From Morchella semilibera (lineage: Eukaryota > Ascomycota > Pezizomycetes > Pezizales > Morchellaceae), in assembly GCA_009192285.1 (NCBI GenBank), contig CM018608.1, forward strand, positions 1 through 64,000: DNA of 64,000 bases, written 5' to 3'. The notes beneath the pieces are model-generated. The model worked only from the letters and a program-made list of their open reading frames with translations. It did no database searches and was not told the DNA's origin. The position numbers and the translations under genes are program-made. Below, piece by piece: positions 22,441-33,844 of the stretch. Each line of letters starts with the position of its first letter. The stretch's first letter is position 1.

Positions 22441-22806
22441 TCATGCCCCAAAAACTTCCACCCAACTCTTAACTCCTTTCTCCTTCACAAGTTCTAGCAC
22501 TTCCGCCACTTCCTTCTTAGATCCAACATTACTCCCTCTACTTGCCAGATTTTTTATTCTGTCCGATCCGAATCCGGAAAGTGTGCGAGGTTCGTTGAAA
22601 AGCAGCCTTTTCCCCAACTCCAATTGGCCAACCGAATGAGGAATCGGACAGAATAAAAAATCTGGCAAGTAATTGCCAAATTTGCCATTGCAATATCAGC
22701 CCACGACAACCTTGGCAGATCACCTTCTGGGATACCACAGATCACCAGTGTGCCCCCTACTTTCAACAATGACAGGTACTCGCTTAGTGGCATGTCCGTT
22801 GAGAAA
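22441..22806 (-). pseudogene. Zinc-type alcohol dehydrogenase, C-terminal relic
   Basis: The relic encodes the last part of an NADP-type cinnamyl/ADH6-like alcohol dehydrogenase. MPLSEYLSLLKVGGTLVICG is at 22793-22734, and SNVGSKKEVAEVLEL with KSWVEVF is at 22535-22445, ending in TGA. It lacks the N-terminal zinc-binding and most of the nucleotide-binding domain. A 129-bp MITE (22541-22669) splits the remaining coding sequence. Removing the element with one TA restores the frame (..AIRGSNVG..), so the insertion came after the gene was in place. Confidence 0.8.
22541..22669. mobile_element. MITE inserted in the alcohol dehydrogenase relic
   Basis: The 129-bp element has perfect terminal inverted repeats of about 27 bases, starting CTTGCCAGATTTTTTATTCT. 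It is flanked by TA on both sides and so duplicates a TA target. The interrupted host gene gives the exact empty-site sequence, making this the best-defined small element in the window. Confidence 0.88.
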
Positions 22807-23939
22807 TTAGTACTATAGTTCTATCGAGAGCGTCGAGGGCCGAAGGGGGGGGCTAGTATCTGATAGCTTATGGAGATGGGCTTCCTAACTAGGAGATGCG
22901 AATACTAAAAAGGCAGTTGATTGATTCTATGATGATTATCCAAAGTGGATATCGTCTTTATTTTATAGTAATCGAAAGACAATAGATATATATAGAAAGT
23001 AGATAAAGAATGCATTGTCCCGATAAAGAAAGCATCATACCAAATAAGGGAACAAAGACTTTATGCTGATTAGTCAGCTTCTTTTCTGGCCAGCATATTC
23101 CAGCAGCATCCAGCTTAGCTAAGGGTGGTGACGCCCAGACGACGTTGTGGGGCGTTGATTAGGCAGCGAAGTTGTAAGCGACGCGGCTAGATCTGATTAG
23201 ATTAGATTAGCGCGCTTAGTGCTGCCATAAGCGTAGTTAGGCGAGAAAAGCATAGGCGGGCTTAGTTTTTATCTCTTTTCTCGATCATCAATTGATCATC
23301 GTTCATGGCACCTACTGGTTCACGTTCTTAGGACCAGCATATGCATCGTGAATTCAGTCATTCATCTATCTAAAATCCCTCTACACATAAAGCAGCCAAC
23401 AACGTTGGAAGGTGGACATAGCCCGGTCATAGGTTATCACTCGCTCGGCTTGGTCATGAGATATCACTCGTTTATGACACATCTCTGGAGGTTAGAAAAG
23501 CAGGCGCGCCTAGGCTCTAGTTTTAGTGTGTCCTAGGTATGAACCTTAGCGTATCCATGGTGGAGATCGTACGGCGTCCCTGGGACAAGAAGGCGCAGTT
23601 AGGAGATTCATCACCCGACGGCTTTGGTTGAGGCGGCGTGGCTAGGATAGGCACTAGATGATGGCTTTGGCGAGGCCGCACCCTGTCAGAATAGGCACCG
23701 TACCGTAGGTTTGATAGAGGCGGCGCAGTCAGGAAAGGTGCTGTACGACGGCGGGTAGGCGCATTCACCCAACCTAACCCGAACCCACCAAAAACCGGTG
23801 TTAGGCCAACTACATTGATCCTACTTCACTATGGGAAGACCAAGGTATGTGTTGTGCTTCTTTGATATAATTTGTGTTTGGATTTGAGAAGGCTATGTGG
23901 ATAGAGGGTTTTTAGTAGAGCGGTACGAAACTCCTGTTT
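22807..23939. other. Intergenic, no gene seen
   Basis: No coding sequence was recognised. GATTAGATTAGATTAG is a small local repeat near 23196-23210, and GGCG(G/C)CG-rich phrases recur irregularly between 23600 and 23760. Confidence 0.4.
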
Positions 23940-24028
23940 GTACTACGGGTATAGGGGTAAGTCTGTAGACACCTACTGCTTTTGCAACAACGACCACTGT
24001 CTACAGACTTACCCCTACCCCCGTAGTA
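23940..24028. mobile_element. 89-bp hairpin element
   Basis: Two arms of about 31 bases (GTACTACGGGTATAGGGGTA and its inverse near TACCCCTACCCCCGTAGTAC) are separated by about 27 bases. Nearly the whole element could fold as one hairpin. It is probably a very short MITE; the target duplication is ambiguous. Confidence 0.6.
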
Positions 24029-26036
24029 CAGAAACTCGTGCACGTTGCAACCAATAGGAAGTCCAGGAGTTGCTGTTCAAACGTCCGAAGTTATACCCCA
24101 GAGGCAACACGCGAGTTTTGGTGAAGAATATCCCCGCTGCAGCGCAACAATTTCCCAAACATAACGGGAATTCCCTCTAATCTCCCTATTCCGTGGACGA
24201 GCTACATAGCTCATCAACCACCACACATATTTTAGACTTTTACTAAATAGATCGACTCAGTTTTGTCTGCTCTCTCATTCTATCTGCTTGGAACACCCAA
24301 ATCTTTGGAGGAAACCTGTTGGCCGATATGAGACGTTGCGGGGGCATTTCTTGGGCCTATGAACTAATTTGAAGGACATATACCCTCTATATTGTGATTT
24401 GTGGGTTGATTATATTATTCGTAATGATTTATTTGTGTACACAGAAAAAGGTACTTAGTACCGCAAAAACTAGCTATCTCCGGCCAGAGATTACCTCCTT
24501 CACGATTGGTTGAAGGGCGTAGATTAGGTCTGCTTATAGTAATTTTGATCTCATATGCATAGCCAATTCCTCAAGTAATGGCGGTAATACCTGCATAAGG
24601 AGAATCCGTCAACTGTAACCCGTAAGCTAAGCTAAAATGTTTCCCAGGATGGCCCTGGCTCAACCTTGTAATCCCAAACCCCCCGGAAGCACTGCAGCTC
24701 GATTTGTGGTTATGGTACAGCAGTTATGATGCGGTAGAGTATTTTCACAGTGTTGACTGTCGATATTTTCTCTTGAGACACAAAGTCTGTGACGCTTTCG
24801 AGGCGAACAGACTGTTCTCGCGCTTCAAAGGTCTAGAGATATTGTTTTAGTTAGGGTTGGGTGGAGCGCAACTGGAGTATCTTGCTGCACAGGTTAGTTT
24901 ACTCGGGTGATGAACTTTTGGGAAAACACTACGACATCTAGCTATATATATGAAACTACGCATTACGAGTAGTCCCAACCCACGTATGAATCAAATACGA
25001 CCCGTAGCGCTTTTAAACACAACTGAGTCTGCGTGCCTCTAAAGTACTAGTGAGGAGCGGCCTCCGGCCGCATATGTAATCGACAGTTCGAGAAACCGCT
25101 GACACTGAATGATCCAGAAAACTCACAGCCCTGTTCAATGATGTGGGATAAACATCGTCGCACGCAGCCGGGGCCACCTGCCGCTGCGCGGCATGAGGTT
25201 GTAATTTTTTTTGGGGGGAGGGGTATTGATCTTGGCCAGAGGGTTATTATATAGTGATTGAGGTTTGCCTATGTATACGTATGCCGTCTCCCTTAACACA
25301 CCCGATTCTTTGTCTACTGACAGCTGTAGCCCGCCAGACCACAGAAATCCGGGGCAGCTACCCATCCAATTGAAACCTTTCGTGATGACAGAGATACCTG
25401 ACTATTCTATTTAGAAAAGCATGAGCTGGAAACCTTCCAGCCTGACAAAAGTCCTGCGAATTAGAGCATATTGGCCAACAACTTCTGAGTCTAAATATTT
25501 GGTTCCTGGCGACCGGTTTTTGGCGCGGATAGCCCGCCAAGAGCTAGAAATTTGAACTCAAAATTTGAAAATATGAGTGTGGCCAACACGCTCTATTGGT
25601 GGGAGAATGGGTGGGGAGATGGTTAGTTGCCAGAGGGGAAAGAACCGCAATATCAATTGTTGTTGTTCTCTGCATCTACCAAACGAGCTTCGACCACCCA
25701 GTTGGTCCTTTGGAGGTTTACGCGCCGTTTCAGTTGGGTTCACCTGCACTGTCGCAGAACGATAAGGTGTCATACCACATGGGTATCCCGTGCAAACACA
25801 TGAAACAATTCCGTAGGGCGAGCCAGAGCATAAATCGCAAGAACATCCCAACTTTTTCTCAGCTCTTCTTGTTCTACGGAGGCTTACTGAGGTACCTCGT
25901 ACGCGTCAGGACAGCCGCATCGCTATTGCCTCAGAAGCTCGCTACCCCAGAGCGCCAACTTCTGTTCTTACGGACCTCCGTAGTTCACGCGGGGTTTCTA
26001 CTGTTCAAAGACTACGAGCGCTGTATGCGCTCCCTA
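24029..26036. other. Intergenic, no supported gene
   Basis: One plus-strand frame of 155 codons (25596-26063) is open, but it runs into the MITE at 26037 and shows no domain. I regard it as unlikely to be a gene. The rest is AT-rich without features. Confidence 0.4.
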
Positions 26037-26321
26037 TCCCTTAGTCTGTCAGTAAAATGCTGACCCCCCGAGAAGAACTAACAGATCCCGTTATCTCCCT
26101 TATCAAATAATAGATCTTCCATACAAATTTAATTCCTCTATTATCCCTTAAGTTGTCGATGCTGACCCCTATACTATAGGCCAGGATTTGTATGGGAAAT
26201 CAGTTATTTGATAAGAGAGATAACAAGATTAACAAAAGCCACCAAACTTTGCTTTTTGCTGGAGGTCAGCATTTACCGACAACTTAAGGAATAGGGGGGT
26301 CAGCATTGACAGGCTAAGAGA
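26037..26321. mobile_element. MITE with TCCCTTAG..TGCTGACCCCCC ends
   Basis: Terminal inverted repeats of about 33 bases are flanked by TA (26035-26036 and 26322-26323). A second, related element is inserted within it at 26144-26291. A further family member lies at 44374-44517 in opposite orientation and shares CCATACAAATTTAAT. Confidence 0.75.
26144..26291. mobile_element. Nested related MITE
   Basis: The 148-bp element has ends TCCCTTAAGTTGTCG and CGACAACTTAAGGAA and carries TGCTGACC just inside the ends like its host element. TA lies on both sides. Its insertion into another member of the same superfamily gives the relative order of events. Confidence 0.7.
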
Positions 26322-27242
26322 TAACAGTAGAATTCTACTTAAACTAGTACGAAAACTAACGTGTAGCTACAGCAAGATGATTATATTACTTCATAAATGG
26401 TGATATTTGCGTCGTTTTGCACCCTTACTCTATTATTAGTCGTTTTCTCGAAACACTTCCTGCATAGGCGCTCTACCCAGTCTTGGTAATCAAATTAGAG
26501 CACCACACCCGCTCCTAATACCTTCAATCCGAATATGGCTATAATTTATCCCTACCGTACTGGAGCTACCCCAAGCTATTATGACATAAAGTTTCCTGTC
26601 ATTCAACCATATCCCTATAGGTCTAAGCTTCGGTGAAGAAGCACCTGGGTTATCATCTACCATACGTTGGGCTCTGGATCAAGTCTAATACGTACATATG
26701 TTACAGAGCAACACGGAGACAATAGACAAGAGGGCCGAGGTACACAACCGAGGCAGAGATGAGGACGAAGAGACTTATCCGAGGAGCAGGGTTGTAGGGC
26801 AGAGGGTCCAGATGGCCTCTCTGACGAAGACGTGAAGACGAAGATACCAGTAGACGATACGGACTATGGTCATGGGCTATGGACGAAGCGAGGCGGGACG
26901 AAGCGAGACGAGACGAGACGAGACGAGACGAAGCGAGGCGAGGTACTATGGAAGACCCAACGGGGTCTTGGCAGAGACTATGGTTATGACGTATTATATT
27001 CAGAGCTTAGAAACACAAGATAAAACGAAACTAAATCGTAGGGTTGACAACAGGAAGAACACGTAAGGAAAGAAGAGAAAGAAAAGAACAAAAGAAAGGT
27101 CCGTAGCAACATATATATACCCCTCCTAATCCCTGTACAGTCATGACTCATAACATCGTGTAATGGAAACCCATAGAAACTCCAAGAACCCAAAAGAAAG
27201 CGCCGCAACCAGAAACCCATTCCCAAATATCCTCCTCTCCTG
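26322..27242. other. Intergenic, with a GACGA microsatellite
   Basis: Bases 26880-26942 contain tandem GAGAC/GACGA pentanucleotides. The peptide frames over it (RDETRR) are artefacts of the repeat. No gene is visible elsewhere. Confidence 0.5.
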
Positions 27243-27330
27243 CGAACTCCATAGGACGCCGTGATAACATATCTGTTCTGCCCCGTTCAGCCAGAGCTCC
27301 CAGCCGGAAAGATGCTGGAGGGGGCGAACT
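27243..27330 (-). repeat. Dispersed repeat, copy 1 (LQHLSGWE phrase)
   Basis: In reverse orientation this stretch matches 31963-32055. Both contain CCTCCAGCATCTTTCCGG and can be translated with the phrase LQHLSGWE. The similarity spans about 90 bases and extends past any clear frame, so it is a decayed repeat rather than two genes. Confidence 0.55.
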
Positions 27331-29577
27331 AGCCAGCGAACTTTCCAGAGGGGATGACCCCCCAGCGGGCCTGAAAACTCATGAATGACATTGCCTTCGC
27401 TGGTATAGAGACACCAAGAGTAACTCAACCAGTTACAGCTCTTGGAATTGACCTGACTTTATGGTCCACTTCAAGCAGCATAACCTTTTAGTACTCGATA
27501 TGGAATGAATTAATTATATACTAGCAATCTACCTCTTCATTGAAAAGGTAAATTAATCAAATTACAGATATAGGTAAAATATTTTGCAAAATACATGGTT
27601 AGGTTGGTTATTCGGCTGTGAGGGTAGTATACTTTCTTCTGATTCTTACATTTTCCTCTACTACAAACATCCCATATTTGGCAGCCAATGGATGCCATAA
27701 TATTTCACGAAGTTTTAAATTAACATCCCCTACATCCAGATCTTCTTTCATCATCAACAGTATCAAGTACGGTCCAACAACCTCAGTAATAATATGAGAT
27801 TGCTCATATTCCTCATCCCTACTCTTCCTCATAACCTTTCTGAGAGTACCTTTATAATCTGCGCCATAATCCTCAAAGATAAGAGCCTGTAGGAGGAGGT
27901 GTGCGATACCATAATATCCTACAAGTATGTTGTTAATCTGTGTTCAAGCTCGGGTATGAGCCTTGTTTTCCTTCCTTTTTGAATTTCTGTGTTTTTCCTC
28001 GATAAAATGCTATTTATAAGCAGGATAGAATTCTGACTTTGGGTAATCCGTTGTTCCGGCGTTTTGGCATCGGTCCCGAGGGTTTGGTAGTCGAAGCGCT
28101 GTTGTGGGTGTTGAAGTAATACTAAGCAAGGAGGAGGTATGCTAAAAGGGGGGTGTCGTCATTGGGTTCCAGGAGGTTCGATGGCGTGATGGATTTGTAA
28201 TGTAAATAGCGGAGGTGGTGGGGAAAGAATGCGAGGTGTGGATGCGACAGGTTTCTGAGGGCTTCTATGAACTGATGTATGAGTCACAGCGGACTGGTGG
28301 AGGAGAAGTATTAAATAGCGGGGTTAGATGTTTTTCTTAGTTCTTTCTTTCTTTCCTCTCTGTCTCGTCTTCTTGTCATCTCGGTACATAGGAATCCACC
28401 CCTATTTTCAAGCCATAGCCTCTCGTATCCAAGATTCTGTCCTCTGAAGAGGAAAACCATAGTACCTCTCATTGTTCTCGTTGAGGTCCATCCGGTCGTC
28501 ACTTCCTTTGCCCTGTGCCCCTATGCCTTTGCCCTTGCCTTTGTCTTCGCCGGTGCCTGTGCTTGTGCCTACCCGGTATTGCCTTTGTCTTCGTCGGTCC
28601 CCTCGTTACGTAGACTGTGCTCTTCGAGTCTTTCTGCGTAATCATTGTCATTTTCTTCTTTGCGTCGTGTTACTCCGTCACATCTGTTATCAATTTAGTG
28701 ATTTCCTCCCTATAATAACGAGTTTCCAGCCTAACACGCAGAAAGGTTTCTTGAGAGTTTTGCCTTATCCATGATATTTTTGGAAGATTCATCTTTTTCC
28801 CATACTGCAAAATCTCTTCATGTTCCTCATCATAGCGGCGAATGATAGACTCTAGTGCGGCCTGTTTACTATTAAGGTTTTTATCCTCTTCTTCGAACCT
28901 CTTCAAGCGGCGATCGATTTCTGCACGGGCTAAAACTTTATTAGAAGGTTGTGCAGATTGATTAAAAGTTAAACCTACATTCTAAATTCTTTTTCTTAGC
29001 TAAACTTTGCTCTTTCCTTCCCGGGACCTCAATGTGCTTTGTTTTGCCGCTGACTACTATGGTATCGAGAATATCAGATTCATAGGGTATTGCTGGATTA
29101 GCGGAAGTTGAAAATGATGATACAGATATATCAAGTAGTTTGTTATTTTGGAGAGCAGGATTTATAGGTATGTTTGCAGCGGTAGAACCAGATGCCTCAT
29201 TTGTTTGTTCGGGTTCAGAGTTCTGATAGTCAGATTCAGATATGATATCCTTATTCTAACAGCTGAATTTTCCTCCGCTCTTAGTATAGTGAAATCTTTC
29301 TGTACAGGATCTACTGTTTTTAAAACAGTTACAACGATCATTTCTGCAACTTTGTCGGCAGTCACATCAAATCTGCAACAGTTAGCGTTACTGATATAGA
29401 GGATACAATAAGACCAAATAGTATTTATAAAATTATGAGACCCACTCCTGCGCCTTTCTGAGCGACCTCTCTTAAGGAAATCCTCCGCATTATTTTATAA
29501 TCATCAAAATCATATAATATCATTTCTGATACTGGTTCTAAGGCTTGAGTTAGATATATTCTGTTCAGGATAACAAA
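27331..29577. other. AT-rich region with scattered minus-strand open pieces
   Basis: Short open stretches on the minus strand (27832-27608, 28906-28670, 29365-29162) have coding-like composition, and one is coiled-coil-like. They lie downstream of the Ginger-like integrase and may be the rest of that element or its host. No domain can be named. Confidence 0.35.
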
Positions 29578-30834
29578 TTAGCATTGAAGTTCATGCCTAT
29601 CTGGATGTGGTTTTCTTAATACTTTACAAAACAGGCGTCGGGAGTCAGTAGCGGAGCGATCGTTTGATGGAATTGCTAGAGTAACGTGTTGTCCTACTTC
29701 GAACCGCAAATTTCTTCTTCCTCGTATACGCCTTTGAACCATTTTCTGCCTAGCGATACCTGTTTTTTCTTGAACTTGAGCAATTAAAACCTCTACCTCC
29801 AACTCCGAATCCTCATTTACTTCTGAAACTAGACCTTTGTCCTCAGGTACTCCATCAGATCTCTGTCCTGCACTCTCTATAACGTATTCATCAGTTGCAA
29901 CGTTATTACTTGTTGTACCTGCCTCTTCGACTCCAGACATTAAAATATCTAACTCAGTATGCTCTAACTCATTGATTTCATGCACTTATAGTAAATCGTC
30001 AATTTCATCGGGAACTTCAGTCAATCCCCGTTCATTAGGAAAAACAGTTTGCAGTGGTGTAGGTTCTTGCTTAAAAACAATTTGATAAGGCGTTTTACCT
30101 GTAGTGGAATGTCGTTGGGTATTCATTGAAATGATGACCTTTGGAATTGCTGATTTCTATGAATTCGAATTGTTGTCCCGTTTCCAAGCAGCGATTTTAT
30201 TTTTCAGTACTCCATTGGCCTGCTCAATCAAACCTTGAGATTGTGGGTGCCTCGGTCTTCCATTGATGATTTTAATACCATGTCGCTGGAGTAATATCAG
30301 AAGATATCCTTTGAATTCTTTACCATTATCACACTGAAAAATATGTGGGGGGCCAAAGTGTACAATCCACTGTAGTACTACGCCAGTAACATCTTCGCTA
30401 GATTTTGACTTTATGGGCAGTAGCTGACGAGAATTTACTGAAGTGATCTCGCATATGACAAATCTACTTGAAACCTTGGTCTGACTGCTTACTCATATCA
30501 ATTAAATTAACTTGCATTCCCATAACCTCGAACATCATATAGGTTGAAGTGTTGATGGTTGGGATTTTGAAATTGCTGATTCTGTGCATGTTTTGCAATA
30601 TCCTAGCACACGTTCTACATCCAATCTCTTAATCCCATAGAATCGTCCACTGCTCTCCTGAAACGTCTTTGTAATTCCTTTGTGTCCTCCTCTAACATGA
30701 ACTCCAACAATGAAATCGAAAACCTCGTGTTTTAAAACAATCTGCAACCAAACATTTTTTGCAGTATAATAAAGCTTTCCTTGTTGTATTCCAAATCGAC
30801 ACTTTGCCAAACTCCGGATTATATCTTGTTCCAT
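29578..30834 (-). pseudogene. Ginger-like (gypsy-type) integrase element, decayed
   Basis: In order on the minus strand: an integrase HHCC zinc-binding module (30740-30590, with HVRGGHKGI and YCKTC); a DDE integrase core (30520-30110, with QCDNGKEFKGYLL and HPQSQGLIEQANG); and a C-terminal domain near 29700-29580 (VGQHVTLAIPSNDR). The arrangement resembles integrases of Ginger DNA transposons and KRBA2-like proteins. The core has an in-frame TAG after GFK near 30460, a frame change near 30410, and Asn where the first catalytic Asp is expected (QVNLIDM). No terminal repeats were found. Confidence 0.65.
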
Positions 30835-31264
30835 GTTGGTTGCTTTAAGAGTAGGATTTCAGCAGAATCTGAGAATCATTTGATACCGGCTGTAGCTAAT
30901 ACGTGTTCGGTTCTGATAATTTGCTGAAGTAATAAAGAACGTAAAGTCATCTCGGACCTCTTGACGAAATGGATCGGACATTGTCTTTTATGTATTTTTT
31001 ACTGTATCAGTTGCCAGCAGACTACCGTGGTAAAGGGGAAGCTGTTCTCTATATATGGACTGATGGTATGGAATTATTCATAAATCTCCACGCAATCTTG
31101 TTGCAGGATCTGAGTCATAGGATAATTATGGATGACTCAACGTAGCACCTGATCTTGAACTGAGGATATGTGTTATCAGTTGAGTCAGATATGATAGCAT
31201 ATATCAGATTATAATATCAGATCAGCTGGATATCAAGGGCAAGAGGCGCTATCAGATAGTTTAT

Positions 31265-31405
31265 ACATCAGCAAGACCTCATTTGTCTCCTGATGTCTCT
31301 TGAGCCTCAGGAGACTCAAAAAATGTCCAGGGATCTCAGAAGAGTTTCAGGAGACCCAGGAGACTGTTGGGAGACTCCAGTCACAAGTTGAGCTTTTGGA
31401 TATAC
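31265..31405. repeat. Direct repeat, copy 1 (CAGGAGAC-rich)
   Basis: The stretch CATCAGCAAGACCTCATTTG through ACAAGTTGAG recurs in the same orientation at 32178-32315. Inside it, GTCTCCTGA and its inverse TCAGGAGAC alternate, making a short palindromic minisatellite. The spacing of about 910 bases could suggest a pair of terminal direct repeats, but the intervening sequence has no coding content. Confidence 0.7.
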
Positions 31406-31778
31406 ACCTTATATTATATCTGATTTCCTATATCTAGCTTTAGGTTAGAGCACATGTACGTAAGGCTACAGTGTGAGCCCTATCTTATACATTCAGAAAT
31501 ACGAATATTCACGTTGATAAAGCCCTATTGTATTAGGTCAAAAGGGTGTGCACTATCGGGTCCGGCTGTTCATCAAGCGATTTCACGCATATACTATATG
31601 AAATTGGGCAAGATAAACGACCGGGTCCTTACACTCTTGGATCGCTGTGAATAAATTCACTCCCCAAGCTGATGAACCTCCTCCTTAGCCGGCCTTCCAT
31701 ATGAATATGGCGGCACCAGCTAAGGCCCTCAATTCTATACTAATCACTAAAAGACTCATCTCAGAGTTTAATATCTTA

Positions 31779-31838
31779 GGCCGGAGTTGAACCCCGGACC
31801 CGCTTAGACATAGGTCAGATGTTTACCACCACGCTAGG
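31779..31838 (-). ncRNA. tRNA-like (SINE-type) sequence
   Basis: On the minus strand TAGCGTGGTGG fits a pol III A box and GGGTTCAACTCC a B box, with spacing near that of a tRNA. A T-arm-like stem (CCGGG/TCCGG) can be drawn, but no acceptor stem closes. I read it as the head of a tRNA-derived SINE or a decayed tRNA, not a functional tRNA gene. Confidence 0.3.
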
Positions 31839-31962
31839 TAGCGATTTGCACATCAAGTTAAGCCAATGTACAAATTTATTTGTACACTAGACCCGGCAGG
31901 GCGTATGGCACAACAACCAACCCCCTCAGCCTTTACCTACCCCAACCCGCGTACTCTTCAGC

Positions 31963-32055
31963 TGGTTCACTCCCTCCAGCATCTTTCCGGTTGGGAAACC
32001 TGGCCGGTTAGGACAGAACATATCCATTATACGGGTTCCCTGTGGTACACGAGTC
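31963..32055 (+). repeat. Dispersed repeat, copy 2 (LQHLSGWE phrase)
   Basis: This matches the minus strand of 27243-27330. It lies between the two CAGGAGAC-rich direct repeats, so it may be internal sequence of one dispersed element. Confidence 0.55.
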
Positions 32056-32177
32056 GAAAAGATAACTTATTGTCTATAGAGGATGAAACCCTCCCATACT
32101 AATATATCCTAAAACCAAGGATGCTTTATACCTCCAGTTGCGTAACTCGTGCACTTTCACAAGTTTTCGGGATAGGC

Positions 32178-32315
32178 ACATCAGCAAGACTTCATTTGTC
32201 TCCTGATGTCTCCTGAGCTTCAGGAGACTCAAAAAATCTCCAGGAGTCTCAGGAGACTCTCAGGAGACCCGGGAGACTGTTGGGAGATTGCAGTCATAAG
32301 TTGAGTTTGCTGATG
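32178..32315. repeat. Direct repeat, copy 2 (CAGGAGAC-rich)
   Basis: Second copy of the unit at 31265-31405, about 85-90 percent alike by eye. It ends with the shared GTTGAGTTTG. Confidence 0.7.
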
Positions 32316-33199
32316 CATATCTCCACTCCCCGATCTTCTATCATTGCTGTATGGTAAGCTATCATATATGGGGTATAAGCTATCATGCAGGCGGCCATCC
32401 CTGCCGCTACGCCGCCTGCCGTTCCGCCACCCAGCCCCCCTGCAGGGCGGCGGGGACGGCAGGGCAGCAAGCTAAACCACTAACATCATCATCACGATCA
32501 TCATCATCATCGCCATCACTATCACCATCAGCTTCTCACCTTCACCATCATGAATGCCAACTATCAAGATCATTAGAACAGTAGTAGATAAAACCCAACC
32601 TGTTTTGCTCTGATTCATGTGCAAATACTTCTTGTAGTTATTGTGTTCCCCAACTTTGGCAAACCCAACGATGGAAGAGATGATCTGAAGGTGCTATTGA
32701 TGTGGGCGGTGATGCATATAGTGATTTGGTGATGATTGGGTGATGAAGGTGAAAAAGTTTGTGATGACTCGGCAGAGCGCGGCAGCTAGGCGCGGCTAGG
32801 GATGACTGGACGTAATCCCACTTATATATCATCCTATTAGGATATATATCGTCCTATCAGTATATATATATCGTCCTATCAAAATATATATATTTATTGT
32901 CCTTTTAGGATATATATCCTGAAAGGAGGATACTACCGGTATATATCCAGTGCGAGAGATAACTTCACTTTTTGGGCCCAAAACATGCAGAATTATCATT
33001 TCTTATCCCCGTACCCGGGATAGATTACTGTGTCACCATACAAATCGATGTACCCTAGGGGTTGAAAATTTGGAAATGGAAATTACGATGGAGCGAACAC
33101 ATCGCCCCCGACTGTGGGGGCCATCACTAGAAATTGGTTTGGCTGCAGAGCTCTTAGGCTACCTAGCCTACGCACCTATCACGGGGGAGTAGCGTGCAC
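32316..33199. other. Intergenic, microsatellite and tandem repeats
   Basis: A CAT/ATC trinucleotide tract is at 32484-32540. Bases 32824-32945 hold about four copies of a 25-28-nt unit built on ATATATATCGTCCTATCA. No gene is seen. A GC-rich palindromic phrase around CTGCAGGG lies near 32440. Confidence 0.6.
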
Positions 33200-33844
33200 A
33201 TACCACACCCTCCTACTACTAAGCGGAGGGGGCTCTAGGGTACCAGGGCAGTCGGAGCCATCCTTTATTGTGATTGTATCGTCGAACTCCGGGAATTTCC
33301 ACCGCCTACCCTCCAATATAACTACCGGCCCCTCTGTGCATACAAATTCTCTCATAGCTGGGGGAAGGGCGACTTTGATCCTTGCAGTATTGAAGGGCAA
33401 TCTGGAGATTGTCGAGCTATTACTGGATCACACGGGTATTGATGTCAATATCGCGAGTAATAGAGGCAATACAGCCCTGATATGTGGAGGAATTGATGGC
33501 CATTCGGACATTGTCGAGCTATTGCTGGAGTCCGAGGGTATTGATGTCAAGGCGTCACAGCCATGATTAATACAGCAGTTAATGGCCATTCGGATATCTT
33601 CAAGCTATTCTTAAACCACGAGGGTATTGGTGTCAATATCGAGAGTTATAGAGGCCTTATAGCCTTGATGAATGCAGCAATTAATGGCCATCCGGACATT
33701 GTCAAGCTATTGCTGGAGCATGAGGATATTGATGTTAACATCACCAACCAAAAAGCAGAGACTTCTTTCGACATTGCTAACCGCAAAGGGCATGAAAAGG
33801 TTATGGCTCTACTGAAGCCAACCGAGAGCACGGAGGAGACATAG
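33200..33844 (+). pseudogene. Ankyrin-repeat protein, broken
   Basis: Four ankyrin repeats are recognisable: LILAVLKGNLEIVELLL, a GGIDGHSDIVELLL unit, TAVNGHSDIFKLFL and AAINGHPDIVKLLL, with GIDVNI linkers. The reading frame changes near 33555 and the third repeat has lost about six residues there, so a continuous protein is not encoded. The C-terminus ends at TAG 33844 after a KVMALL helix. No start or N-terminal domain is evident upstream. Confidence 0.7.

Noticed and set aside
25596-26063. A 155-codon plus-strand frame
   Set aside because: Its last codons come from the MITE at 26037-26321, no domain is visible, and composition does not differ from the flanks.
26832-27066. Frames rich in RDETRR
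   Set aside because: They are translations of the GACGA/GAGAC microsatellite.
31265-32315. An LTR retrotransposon bounded by the 140-base direct repeats
   Set aside because: The repeats lack TG..CA ends, the interval has no gag or pol coding and no primer-binding site, so I keep it as an unexplained direct repeat.
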